Shown in pieces: positions 36,837 to 45,693 of a stretch of DNA of 52,609 nt; the stretch's first letter is position 1, and every line of letters begins with the position of its first letter. The translations under genes and the position numbers were made by a program. The notes under the pieces were generated by a model. That model saw only the letters and a list, made by a program, of their open reading frames with translations, searched no databases and was not told the DNA's origin. The DNA lies in contig JAQTZD010000002.1 of the NCBI GenBank assembly GCA_028687975.1, positions 38,110-90,718 of the forward strand, in the 5' to 3' direction. The DNA is from Sediminibacterium sp. (GTDB lineage: Bacteria; Bacteroidota; Bacteroidia; Chitinophagales; Chitinophagaceae).

Positions 36837-37754
36837 ATGGCAGAAGTTTATCATAGTGGCGAAAGAGAAATTCAAAATTTGATTGGAGAAGTACAAATTG
36901 CCAATAGAAACGGATCTGTTATTACAAACACCATTATAAAGGGAGCAATCAATTTTATTGAGAAGCAGCCCATGACCATCGTAAGTAGTAAAAGCAGGGA
37001 TGGGAATATCTGGGTTTCTTTATTGATAGGGGATTTTGGGTTTACAAAAGTGCCTGATCCCAACTCTATCGTTTTTCATAGAGACAGTATTACCAGTAAT
37101 TCTGATGACATTTTTTACGATAATATTCAATTCCATTCTCAGATTGGGTCTTTGTTTATTGAGTTGGATACCCGCAGGAGATTCCGGATCAATGGTCTTT
37201 GTTCCTTGCAGGGCACTGAAATTGCCGTCAAAATTGAAGAAGCTTACCCGAATTGCCCTAAATATATTCAACGAAGGGTTATATCGCTTCCGGAGTATTT
37301 CCAAAAAACAACATCAAGTAAGGTTGAAGGAAATAGTTTGACAGATGCAGAAAAGCAGTGGATACAAGCGGCTGATACATTTTTTGTCGGTAGTTGTAGC
37401 GCAGAAGGTAAATTGGATGCCTCCCATCGTGGCGGCAATCCGGGTTTCATAGAAATATTGGAAGGAGGCGATTTGAAAATTCCGGATTTTTCCGGTAATA
37501 GTTTGTATAACACATTTGGAAATATTTTTCAGAATCCAAATGTGGGTCTTGTTTTTATTGATTTTGAAATGGGACAAACATTGCAGTTAACCGGCAAAGC
37601 CAATTTGCTATTTGACCAGTTATCAGAAGCTGATCTATTAAAGACAAACGGTACGGGACGGTTTTGGATATTTGAAACCACGCAATGGATACGAACTATC
37701 CATCATCATAAAGTAGAATGGAAGTTTTTAGAATATTCACCTTTTAATCCATAA
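36837..37754 (+). CDS. Pyridoxamine 5'-phosphate oxidase (PNPOx)-like flavoprotein
   Basis: A 305-residue protein with two split-barrel PNPOx-like halves: MTIVSSKSRDGNIWVSLLIG in the first and FFVGSCSAEGKLDASHRGGN with PGFIEI in the second, which should bind FMN or a related cofactor. It is followed after 5 nt by a flavin/2Fe-2S reductase gene. In many Proteobacteria these two parts form a single PNPOx-FAD-FeS polypeptide, so the pair probably forms a two-component complex here. Substrate unknown; no function in vitamin B6 metabolism is implied. Confidence 0.88.
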   Translation: MAEVYHSGEREIQNLIGEVQIANRNGSVITNTIIKGAINFIEKQPMTIVSSKSRDGNIWVSLLIGDFGFTKVPDPNSIVFHRDSITSNSDDIFYDNIQFHSQIGSLFIELDTRRRFRINGLCSLQGTEIAVKIEEAYPNCPKYIQRRVISLPEYFQKTTSSKVEGNSLTDAEKQWIQAADTFFVGSCSAEGKLDASHRGGNPGFIEILEGGDLKIPDFSGNSLYNTFGNIFQNPNVGLVFIDFEMGQTLQLTGKANLLFDQLSEADLLKTNGTGRFWIFETTQWIRTIHHHKVEWKFLEYSPFNP

Positions 37755-37759
37755 CAGGA

Positions 37760-38779
37760 ATGTTTAAAGAATATACAGTTGAGCAGGTAGTCAAAGAGAG
37801 CCGGACCATTAAATCATTTTACCTTAGCCCTAAAGACGGCATGCAGGTGCCATCTTACCTGGCCGGTCAGTTTGTCAATATTAAAGTGAAGCCTGACGGT
37901 TCGGACAAAGAACTGGTGAGGAGTTATACACTATCAGATAAGCCTGGTGCCACTTATCTCAGGTTGACTGTAAAACGTGAGGAGTATGGAAAAGTATCGG
38001 CCTATCTGCATGAGGTAATTACAGTAGGCGGTACCTTGTTAGTGAGCGATCCTATGGGCGATTTTCATTTGTCTGTAAATAACCAGAACCCTTTGGTGCT
38101 GATATCGGGAGGGGTTGGTATTACACCCATGTTAAGCATGGCTGAATATGTATTTGATCGGCAGCCTGAAAGGCAGATCTATTTTATACATTCCAGTTTA
38201 AACAGGAACGTACAGCCGATGCTGGACAGGTTGCAGTATTTAAAAACAACCAGTAATAATTTTAAACTGGTAATTTTTCACTCGGATCCACTGGAAGAAG
38301 AACTTGTTGATATTGATTATGATTATCGCGGATTTATTACCCAGGAGCGTTTACCGCTAATCGGTAATGCTGAATATATGGTTTGTGGGCCTGTTGCGTT
38401 TATGGAAACTGTTTTCAGTTTTTTAAGTGAGTTTGAGATCGCTGAGGACAAAATCCATTTTGAATTTTTTCAATCACCCAAGACGGTGGAATCAAAACAA
38501 CCGATAAAACAAGGAGCCTCCAATGGGATCAAGGTTACACTTGTAAAATCTCAGAAAACACTTTTTTGGCAAGAGGGAGCAGGAACATTATTGGAGCTTG
38601 TTGAATCGGCAGGTCTGCAGCCTGATAACAGTTGCAGGATGGGCACCTGCGCAACCTGCCAAACCAAGTTGCTGGGAGGCTCTTTTCAATACGAACCGGA
38701 ACCATTTATGGAACCTGAGGAGGGAAATATATTGATATGTTGTGCAATACCCACTTCAAATGTGGAAATTGATTTATAA
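37760..38779 (+). CDS. Flavin/2Fe-2S ferredoxin-type reductase
   Basis: A 339-residue reductase: FAD-binding domain with VRSYTLSD (the RxYS-like motif), NAD(P)-binding domain with ISGGVGITPMLSM and MVCGPVAFM, and a C-terminal plant-type 2Fe-2S domain CRMGTCATCQTKLLGG plus the fourth Cys in ILICCAIPTS. It transfers electrons from NAD(P)H to its partner, presumably the PNPOx-like protein encoded 5 nt upstream. The AraC regulator gene 87 nt downstream may control the pair. Confidence 0.93.
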   Translation: MFKEYTVEQVVKESRTIKSFYLSPKDGMQVPSYLAGQFVNIKVKPDGSDKELVRSYTLSDKPGATYLRLTVKREEYGKVSAYLHEVITVGGTLLVSDPMGDFHLSVNNQNPLVLISGGVGITPMLSMAEYVFDRQPERQIYFIHSSLNRNVQPMLDRLQYLKTTSNNFKLVIFHSDPLEEELVDIDYDYRGFITQERLPLIGNAEYMVCGPVAFMETVFSFLSEFEIAEDKIHFEFFQSPKTVESKQPIKQGASNGIKVTLVKSQKTLFWQEGAGTLLELVESAGLQPDNSCRMGTCATCQTKLLGGSFQYEPEPFMEPEEGNILICCAIPTSNVEIDL

Positions 38780-38798
38780 ATCTGTTATTCTAATTTTG
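38769..38798 (+). promoter_or_regulatory. Putative Bacteroidota-type promoter of the AraC gene
   Basis: A -33-like TTGA (38769-38772) and a -7 TAATTTTG (38791-38798), matching TAnnTTTG, are 18 nt apart. The box lies 68 nt upstream of the AraC start and just before and after the reductase stop. The same -7 box occurs 18 nt before the AhpD-like gene at 42371. Confidence 0.5.
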
Positions 38799-38866
38799 TA
38801 GATTAGTTAATACAGTTGTGTTTCCAGTGTTTATGTAACAATTCAACTCAACGAAAACGTCAAATC

Positions 38867-39748
38867 ATGTCTCCACAATCGGTTTACACTTTACTCAATC
38901 AACAAAACGGAAACCTCGCATTTAAGGTATTTGAGTTTGATAATAATAGTTATTTTGACCATATACAACGGAACAATTATTTTTCACTGATCCTGGTAAA
39001 GAGGGGAACCGGCAAGGCGAGTGTTGATTTTTCTGAATATGACTTTGGAGCCAATACGTTGTTTACATTTTATCCCTATCAGCCATTTATGCTTTCTACA
39101 AAATCAAAGATGGAGGGTTTTGCCATTCAATTCCATCATGACTTTTTTTGTATACACAGACATCATAATGAAATTGGTTGTAATGGTGTTTTATTCAATA
39201 ATATTTATCAAAAACCGTTTGTTATTCTGGCGGAACCTGATCAAAAGAAGATGCTTTCCCTGGTACACCAGATAATCGATGAAATGAAATTGGCCGGGGT
39301 TCAACAGGATGAGGTAATTGTTTCATACTTAAAGGTATTTCTTATTGCGGCAACCAGGTTAAAGATAGACCAGCAGTCAATCAATCAAAGTACAGAGATC
39401 GAAGGAAAGCAGTTTTTTGTCATTCAGAAACTGAAGGATGAGATCGAGAAAAATTTCAGAATCAAGCATTCGGCTGGAGAGTACGCTGTTTTATTGAATT
39501 TATCGTCAAGCGCCCTTGCGAGGATTACCAAAGTGTATTTTAATAAAACGATTTCTGACATGATTTCAGAACGTATTATTATTGAAGCGAAGAGAGAATT
39601 GTATCTGACCAATAAAACGATTAAAGAGATCGCTTATGAGCTGGGTTATGAAGATGAATATTATTTCAGCCGCTTTTTCAAAACCAACGCAGATGTTTCT
39701 CCGCAGCTGTACAGAGAAACAATCGGATTTAATAGAGGTGGGAATTGA
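38867..39748 (+). CDS. AraC-family transcriptional regulator (paralogue of 47386-48264)
   Basis: A 293-residue regulator from ATG 38867; the upstream in-frame ATG 38816 gives a poor N-terminus. The N-terminal domain is a cupin-like sensor with the phrase FCIHRHHNEIGCNGVLFNN. The C-terminal 100 residues hold two HTH motifs, ending TNKTIKEIAYELGYEDEYYF and SRFFKTNADVSPQLYRE. It shares this architecture and wording with the regulator at 47386 (FYCIIDHDHEVGCKGILFFG; KEIAYEIGFDDIQTFSRFFK). It probably controls neighbouring redox genes. Confidence 0.94.
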   Translation: MSPQSVYTLLNQQNGNLAFKVFEFDNNSYFDHIQRNNYFSLILVKRGTGKASVDFSEYDFGANTLFTFYPYQPFMLSTKSKMEGFAIQFHHDFFCIHRHHNEIGCNGVLFNNIYQKPFVILAEPDQKKMLSLVHQIIDEMKLAGVQQDEVIVSYLKVFLIAATRLKIDQQSINQSTEIEGKQFFVIQKLKDEIEKNFRIKHSAGEYAVLLNLSSSALARITKVYFNKTISDMISERIIIEAKRELYLTNKTIKEIAYELGYEDEYYFSRFFKTNADVSPQLYRETIGFNRGGN

Positions 39749-39936
39749 GTTGAAGCTATTAGTGTATTTTAAAAACCTGGTAAGTACTACTTCACTTGTC
39801 CTTTACAAATTGCGCCATGACTATAAAGAATTCTTTTAATTCTAGTGATGCGAAATTTTACTTCTAAAAGGAGACGTGAAGATTTATTGAAATTTCTTTT
39901 GAAAGACAATGAAATTTTCCGACAAAAAATTCTATT

Positions 39937-41205
39937 ATGACAATATGGAAGACAGCTAGGCTGAACCGTGTGGTGGTTACTGGGATGGGAGTAATTAGTC
40001 CGCTTGGAAATTCTATCGAAAAATTTTGGGATAATATAATAGCAGGTAACAGTGGCGTTGATTTAATCAGCAGGTTTGACACAACGAATTTCAAGACAAA
40101 ATTTGCAGCAGAAGTGAAAGGTTTTGATGGTTCGAACTATTTTGAAAAAAAAGAACTTAAGAAGTATGACCTGTTTACCCAATACGCGCTGGCTGCTACG
40201 CAGGAGGCCGTGACCAATGCTTCTCTGGATTTTGATAAACTTGAACGGAACAGAATTGGAGTGATATGGGGATCTGGAAATGGTGGTATCCAGACTTTTC
40301 AGGAGCAGATAGTTGAATTCGTAAACAACAGTGGAAAGCCTGTTTTTAGCCCCTTTTTTATTCCTAAAATAATTGCTGATATTCCTTCAGGTATTATTTC
40401 AATCAGGTATGGGTTAAGAGGACTCAATTTCAGCACAATTTCAGCATGTGCCTCCTCTAACAACGCGATTATTGATGCTGTTAATTATATCCGGCTTGGG
40501 AAAGCAGACATTATTATTGCTGGAGGATCTGAGGCTGCGATAAATGAAAGTTCGGTAGGCGGTTTTAACGCAGCTAGGGCTCTTTCTACCAATAATAATT
40601 CTCCTCGCACGGCATCGCGACCTTTTGATGTCGCCAGAGATGGATTTGTGATTGGGGAAGGGGCAGGTGCTATAATAGTGGAAAGCCTTCAAAGTGCGAT
40701 AAATCGAAACGCTACTATTTATGCCGAAATTACCGGTACTGGTATGGCGGCGGATGCCTATCATTTAACAGGCACCCATCCAGATGGTGAGGGCGCTTTT
40801 CTTGGAATGAAGGAGGCTTTGGAGGAGGCTGATATCAGTGCTGAGGCCGTTGATTATGTCAATGCGCATGCCACATCTACCCTTTTGGGAGATATGAGCG
40901 AATTAAAAGCACTTGATCGTGTATTTGGACATAAACCAAATCTATCCATTAGTTCAACGAAATCTATGACCGGGCACTTATTGGGAGCTGCGGGGGCTGT
41001 TGAAAGTATTGTTAGCATTCTATCAGTAAGACAAAATATAGTTCCTGCTACCATTAATACCCAAACTGTAGTGAAAGAATATGCAGATCAGTTTGATTTC
41101 GTATTAAGGCATTCGAAAGCCAGGGAGGTTAATATTGTTATGAACAATACGTTTGGTTTTGGGGGGCATATAGCAACCATTATATTTCAGAAATATAATC
41201 CCTGA
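39937..41205 (+). CDS. fabF: Beta-ketoacyl-[ACP] synthase II-like enzyme
   Basis: A 422-residue condensing enzyme of the KAS II family. The catalytic residues are present: Cys171 in TISACASSN, His311 in NAHATSTLLGD, Lys342 and His347 in TKSMTGHLLGAAG. VVVTGMGVISPLGNS at the start and NTFGFGGHIATIIF at the end are standard. Length is normal. It catalyses decarboxylative condensation of malonyl-ACP with acyl-ACP. No acyl carrier protein or other fab genes are adjacent, so it is a lone, possibly secondary copy rather than the housekeeping fab locus. The next gene, bshB1, starts 102 nt later. Confidence 0.93.
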   Translation: MTIWKTARLNRVVVTGMGVISPLGNSIEKFWDNIIAGNSGVDLISRFDTTNFKTKFAAEVKGFDGSNYFEKKELKKYDLFTQYALAATQEAVTNASLDFDKLERNRIGVIWGSGNGGIQTFQEQIVEFVNNSGKPVFSPFFIPKIIADIPSGIISIRYGLRGLNFSTISACASSNNAIIDAVNYIRLGKADIIIAGGSEAAINESSVGGFNAARALSTNNNSPRTASRPFDVARDGFVIGEGAGAIIVESLQSAINRNATIYAEITGTGMAADAYHLTGTHPDGEGAFLGMKEALEEADISAEAVDYVNAHATSTLLGDMSELKALDRVFGHKPNLSISSTKSMTGHLLGAAGAVESIVSILSVRQNIVPATINTQTVVKEYADQFDFVLRHSKAREVNIVMNNTFGFGGHIATIIFQKYNP

Positions 41206-41307
41206 CTAATCCTGTGACCGCCGTGTTTTGATTCTTGAGAGAAGGACAGTCCTATCTGCGGATTACGAATCGGGCTGGTTGTTTTTTTAGCAATAATAGT
41301 ATTTCCT

Positions 41308-42018
41308 ATGTATAAAACAGATATTCTCGCATTTGGCGCACATCCTGATGATGTCGAATGTGCTGCTGCTGGCGTTATTATTGGAACCATTCAGAGAGGT
41401 GGTACAGTGGTGATAGTTGATCTTACCAAAGGAGAAATGGGTAGCCATGGTGTTGGTGGCCAAAGAGAAAAAGAAGCAATAAACTCAGCCAATATTTTGG
41501 GGGTAGGTATGCGCGAACAATTAGATCTTGGTGATGGCAATATCTTCAGCAATAAAGCTAACCGCGATAAAGTGGTTCGGGTTATTAGAAAGTACCGACC
41601 AAAGATTGTGCTGGCCAATGCTTTTGTAGACAGACACCCGGACCATGGTGAGGCTGCAAAGTTGGTAAAGGATGCCTGTTTTCTCTCCGGCTTACGGAAG
41701 TTCAGTACTGATAGTGGCGGTGAATGGCAAGAGCCATGGAGACCGGCTGGTGTTTATCATTATATTCAGGACTATTTTGTCGCACCCAGTTTTGTAGTGG
41801 ATATTAGTATGCATTTTACAAGGAAAATGAAGGCGATTAAAGCTTACAGGTCGCAGTTTGTAACTGCTTCTGACCGCATGCCGTCTGGAAGTATAGCCCT
41901 GCTTAAACAAATTGAAGCAACCAATCAGATATTCGGAAGAGCCATAAATGTTGAGTATGCTGAAGGGTTTGTTTCTGAGAGCTATGTTGGGCTAAGTGAT
42001 TTGCAAGCACTGTTATAA
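41308..42018 (+). CDS. bshB1: Bacillithiol biosynthesis deacetylase BshB1
   Basis: A 236-residue PIG-L/LmbE-family zinc deacetylase. AFGAHPDDVECAAAG carries the His-Asp-Asp zinc and catalytic motif, and RHPDHGEAAKLVKDACFLSG the second His ligand with the sequence typical of BshB1. The enzyme deacetylates N-acetylglucosaminyl-malate during bacillithiol synthesis in the cytoplasm. Bacillithiol is the low-molecular-weight thiol of many Bacteroidota. The other genes (bshA, bshC) are not in the window. The gene stands between fabF and the AhpD-like gene. Confidence 0.93.
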   Translation: MYKTDILAFGAHPDDVECAAAGVIIGTIQRGGTVVIVDLTKGEMGSHGVGGQREKEAINSANILGVGMREQLDLGDGNIFSNKANRDKVVRVIRKYRPKIVLANAFVDRHPDHGEAAKLVKDACFLSGLRKFSTDSGGEWQEPWRPAGVYHYIQDYFVAPSFVVDISMHFTRKMKAIKAYRSQFVTASDRMPSGSIALLKQIEATNQIFGRAINVEYAEGFVSESYVGLSDLQALL

Positions 42019-42370
42019 TTAGTTCAAAATTTCAACCCCTTCCGATAAAAGGAAGCATGTAGCATCAACTATTTTTGTCTCTTAGTCTGTTTCTGGTCGA
42101 TAGATAGACCTGAAGCCAGCACCTTTTTAAAAAAAGGGATACTAAAATAATTGCGGATAAGGGTATATGAGTTCAAGAATTCCTTACACTATTTCTGTTG
42201 CATTTCTTAAGCGTATTAATTTTTCTTGTTGTCGTATGATCCTATAAAGATGTAACGTAAGTATTTATAAGAACCGAATAGGGGGTTGGGAAAATTGACA
42301 ACTAATCGTGCCAAACTGTTATTCTATAAGGCAATCCCGGTTTATAATTTTGCGTTATAAAATATTTAAA
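42019..42370. other. Intergenic region before the AhpD-like operon
   Basis: No gene seen. A TAATTTTG -7-like box at 42345-42352 precedes the AhpD-like start by 18 nt. No good -33 element was found. Confidence 0.5.
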
Positions 42371-42907
42371 ATGAAACAATTTAAAGTTCCAACAAGAGAA
42401 AATGTTTCGCCGGCTAATCAGGCGATTTTTGACGGCATTAAGGCAAAATTAGGTTTTGTTCCTAATATTTATGCAACCTATGCTTATTCCGAGAATGCAC
42501 TTGGGCGTTACCTGGAATTTGCCAATGGTAAAACAGTTCTGACAAATAAGGAGAAAGAAGCGATCAATTTGGTTGTTAGCCAAATTAATAGTTGTGTCTA
42601 TTGTCTGGCTGCACATACTGCGGTTGCAAAAATGAATGGATTTTCCGATGAGCAGATCCTGGAATTGCGTACGGGTGCCGCTTCGTTTGATCAGAAACTT
42701 GATAAGCTTGTAAAATTGGCTAAGTCAATCACCAACAACAGAGGGCAAATCAACGATCATGAAATTGAGCAGTTTTATGCAGCAGGCTACACTAATGAGT
42801 CTCTGATTGACACCATTCTCGCTGTAGGAGAGAAAACAATTACCAACTATCTGCATAAGGTTACCAACGTACCAGTAGACTTCCCCGAAGCTCCGGCACT
42901 AAATTAA
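42371..42907 (+). CDS. AhpD/carboxymuconolactone decarboxylase-like protein (CVYC)
   Basis: A 178-residue protein from ATG 42371 (an ORF extending upstream to 42308 is not supported). The redox motif is NSCVYCLAAHTAV. The start FKVPTRENVSPANQAIFDGI and LGFVPNIYATYAY resemble the decayed copies at 25377 and 48331. It should be a thiol-dependent peroxidase or related enzyme. The downstream gene for a small membrane protein begins after 22 nt and is probably in the same transcript. Confidence 0.9.
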   Translation: MKQFKVPTRENVSPANQAIFDGIKAKLGFVPNIYATYAYSENALGRYLEFANGKTVLTNKEKEAINLVVSQINSCVYCLAAHTAVAKMNGFSDEQILELRTGAASFDQKLDKLVKLAKSITNNRGQINDHEIEQFYAAGYTNESLIDTILAVGEKTITNYLHKVTNVPVDFPEAPALN

Positions 42908-42929
42908 AAATCAAAAATAAAATACAAAT

Positions 42930-43352
42930 ATGAACACAATTAATTGGAAAAATGCAATCCTGGCCGGAATAGCAGGAACACTATTGCTCGACCTTTTTGG
43001 TTTGGTAATGACTGGACAGTGGTGGGACATACCTGCCATATTAGGCGCGAAAACCGGATTAGGTATGGGATATGGAGTAGCGGCTCATTATGGAAACGGT
43101 ATTCTTCTGGCTGTATTGTATGCGGGTATTGCACCTTCTCTTTGGGGACCTAACTGGCTGAGGCCATTTATTTTTATCACGGCTCAAACCGTTGCCTTGG
43201 TATGGTTATTCATGTTTCCATTGTTGGGTGCTGGTGTAGCCGGGCTTAACCTGGGGGCAATGACTCCGTTTGGTTCATTGTTGAGGCATTTGGTATTTTC
43301 GATACCGTTTATATTCATTATAAACAAGAATCTTTTTGAAAGGATTCGCTAA
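42930..43352 (+). CDS. Small four-helix membrane protein paired with an AhpD-like protein
   Basis: A 140-residue hydrophobic protein with helices at about 9-28, 45-65, 77-100 and 107-132. It contains many Gly residues (GAKTGLGMGYGVAAHYGNG). I do not recognise the family with certainty. It lies 22 nt after the AhpD-like gene. A similar pairing of AhpD-like and membrane (DoxX) genes occurs at 33188-34298, so a shared membrane redox function can be proposed. Confidence 0.78.
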   Translation: MNTINWKNAILAGIAGTLLLDLFGLVMTGQWWDIPAILGAKTGLGMGYGVAAHYGNGILLAVLYAGIAPSLWGPNWLRPFIFITAQTVALVWLFMFPLLGAGVAGLNLGAMTPFGSLLRHLVFSIPFIFIINKNLFERIR

Positions 43353-43817
43353 GATTCGTAAGATTTTCGAATAAAGCCTTCCAAAATGTACCAGGATACT
43401 AAACAGTTTTTCGGGTGTTCTTTTTTTCTGGGTAACAATATTTGTGGTTTGTATTTAAGGGTGAGGTTAGCGATGTAGTTTTGGGAGTACGGTATACGTA
43501 AGTATGCCGTACTTATTTTCACGTAATAGAAGCCTTTGATGGCTGAAACTATGTTTTATGAAACTTTAAAGGGGGGGGCGCTATTTTCGAAATTCTAATT
43601 CAGTTTACTTTTTTAGTCTTTATCCTTCTCTCATGTGAATATCCGCCTATTCTGCCTAACTGACCTTGTTTGGAGACAGAAAGAAATATTGAAGGAAAGG
43701 AACTGAAGGCAACAATGATTACAGATTTTGGTGAATTTTTGGAGTTTACAGAGATTAACCTGATAGATTTTCCAGTCTGTAGTTAATCCTTAAAACAGAG
43801 TAAAATATTTATACAAT
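43353..43817. other. Intergenic region with a hairpin and a possible lipoprotein remnant
   Basis: Apart from the hairpin at 43486-43513 it holds a tract of eight G (43571-43578) followed by a short frame (about 43588-43664) that reads like a lipoprotein signal, FLVFILLSCEYPPILPN. In the frame of an upstream ATG the sequence stops early; adding one G would join the two. It is probably a decayed gene end. Confidence 0.45.
43486..43513 (+). terminator. Hairpin after the AhpD/membrane protein pair
   Basis: AGTACGGTATAC pairs with GTATGCCGTACT (11 of 12 positions, one G-T wobble) around a GTAA loop, then TATTTTC. The distance from the last stop is 134 nt, so it may serve the upstream operon or be a regulatory structure. 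Confidence 0.45.
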
Positions 43818-44430
43818 ATGTCATCCTTGTTTATCAAAGTTGGGCTTCATTCCTATGCTGAATATGAGAGACTATTTGAAGAAATGGTTAACGGTGATAA
43901 AGAGAGTGGGTACTCTATTAAATCTACTAACCTGCCATATATTAAGTCGAACTGGATTATATTCCAGAAGGTTAAAAATTCAGTTGCCCTTATTCATTCA
44001 TTGAATCAGCTTTTGTTAAATCTTTACTGTTCGTATACACGGTTAGTCATAACCGAACCTTGGTGTACAGACAGCGCACAGAACCTGCCTGTATTAGCTG
44101 CGATGGAAATGTTAAACCCAAAAAGATAAGACTGTTGGTGGTCTTAAGGGATCAACATCCGGAATTGATGAATAGATACCTGACAAACGGAAGTAAGGCA
44201 ATTCCTAAGGTGATAATCATCAATGAAACCCGGAATGTGGAAGAGTGTACCTGAGGACCTCGTCCTGCACCGGCCCTGGATTTATTTTAAAATGGGAAAG
44301 TGGAATTGATACAAAAACCAAAAAATCATTTTCTGTAGAATTAAACAACTGGTATAAAAAGATAATTCGATTATTATTCAAAGGGAATTCAAATCTTTAT
44401 TGCAAACCTTCCAGCCATAATTCTTGCCAG
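43818..44430 (+). pseudogene. Decayed thioredoxin-like gene (PF14595-type)
   Basis: Two frames and one nonsense codon cover a thioredoxin-like protein. The first frame runs to TEPWCTDSAQNLPVLAAMEM, in which WCTDS replaces the WCGDC expected at the active site. After a shift near 44110-44130 the second frame continues with IRLLVVLRDQHPELMNRYLT and GSKAIPKVIII, then stops at TGA 44252-44254, followed in frame by GPRPAPA. In the family this reads WGPRPAPA, so TGG has become TGA. A last frame gives FSVELNNWYKK. The order of elements is that of the whole protein. It is therefore a mutated relic, not an artefact of random frames. Confidence 0.82.
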
Positions 44431-44908
44431 AAACTTAACAGACAGATCTTTTTGACTAAAATCTTATTAATTTAAAAAATAGAAGAATGGAAAATGAGAC
44501 AAATTACTGCAGAAGCTGTTGGGATATTCCCGGGCGGAGGTCATTTTGGACAATATGCAACATAAAGACCCTTGTTGCCCTGGGTATCATACTCTATTTG
44601 CTGGTTACCGGATAAGCCTGGTGCTATTCAGAATAATGGAAGTCTGGTGAGCCCCGACATTCTCATATTTCTACCATATCCACCTCAAAAAATGGGCTTT
44701 GCATTGACTGGCCAACTACTCAGGAAGTGTGTAGTAATAGGTTGGTATATAATCTTGCATGGTTCTGCTATACTATGCCTTCGGCATCCCACTGGTAAAA
44801 GTGAAACTTTACATTTGGTGTTTTTGCAAGAATCGATGCTGTCGCAGACCTTTCAGAAAGCTTTTGATACAGGGGGTAAGTTGTGTGTTATGAGTCTTCG
44901 GATTTATT
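44431..44908. other. Region of broken frames
   Basis: No supported gene. A short frame from ATG 44487 reads MENETNYCRSCWDIPGRRSF and ends in a hydrophobic stretch before a stop; the following frames shift. It could be a decayed membrane protein, but I cannot name it. Confidence 0.4.
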
Positions 44909-45475
44909 TCAGGATTGTAGGATTATTTCCTCCTTCATCTCGATTTCGAGCTGTAGAGCCATTACTAAGCGGGTTTCGAAATTTATGTAAGAAACACATA
45001 GAGCTGCATCGATAATAGCTCTGTCACTAAACCCTTCTGCCCGGAGTTCTTTAATTTTAGAACTGTTTCGATCAGGAAAACGATCTGGATATAAAGTCAG
45101 ATCGACTGCAAACCGGCACAGAGCAGTGTTCTTTCTGGATAATCCAGCCGAATATAAGTCCAACCTTAATCTTTCAATTCTATGCTCGTTCTTCCAGAAT
45201 TCATTTAATGATTCAGAATGATGGAATAAGCTGTATGCACAACCGTTTTCTGATGAAACAATCACAGCCATCATTTCTCTTTGTTGTCTGGAAAGGGGAG
45301 ATTTGCTAAACATGATTGCCATATTCAACTCCAGAATTGCAAATATGCTTTCTGGGTGAATGCTTAAAGTTTGATATAACCCAGATAGTTTTCCTTCTTT
45401 TCCCATCAGTGGGCCGTATATTTTTTTTAGGAAGTCTGCTGATTGCGGGTAATCAATTCTCTGTATGTTCGCCAT
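44909..45475 (-). CDS. AhpD/peroxidase-related protein with a lost resolving Cys (CAYS)
   Basis: A 188-residue protein of the AhpD/carboxymuconolactone decarboxylase superfamily, peroxidase-related subgroup: SPLSRQQREMMAVIVSSENG and CAYSLFHHSESLN. In relatives the second sequence has CxYCxxHH; here the second Cys is Ser, so the disulfide-forming pair is missing. C-terminal helices (SDRAIIDAALCVSYINFETR) are intact. The reading frame is complete, which suggests a functional protein with altered chemistry rather than a pseudogene. It is isolated, facing away from the Asp/Asn hydroxylase-like gene in the same orientation, 218 nt downstream. Confidence 0.85.
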   Translation of the reverse strand: MANIQRIDYPQSADFLKKIYGPLMGKEGKLSGLYQTLSIHPESIFAILELNMAIMFSKSPLSRQQREMMAVIVSSENGCAYSLFHHSESLNEFWKNEHRIERLRLDLYSAGLSRKNTALCRFAVDLTLYPDRFPDRNSSKIKELRAEGFSDRAIIDAALCVSYINFETRLVMALQLEIEMKEEIILQS

Positions 45476-45693
45476 AAATAGTCAGGTTACTGTTGATGAA
45501 TTTAATAAGAAGTCTTTGGGACATTACTTATATATAATATTGTAATTGTTTTAAATAATCTTACCCAAACAATACTGCCTTTTATTGCCGTAATTTATTT
45601 TGTAATAGCGTTACAGGATTTCCTTTTGGTGGTTCTGGTAAGGCATTATGTCAAGTCTATTTGAATTTCGGACTTGGTTTGGTACTGACTGCC

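Noticed and set aside
44572..45015. 147-codon plus-strand frame overlapping the AhpD-like gene
   Set aside because: No family resemblance; its 3' third is antisense to the intact minus-strand gene and the rest lies in a region of decayed sequence.
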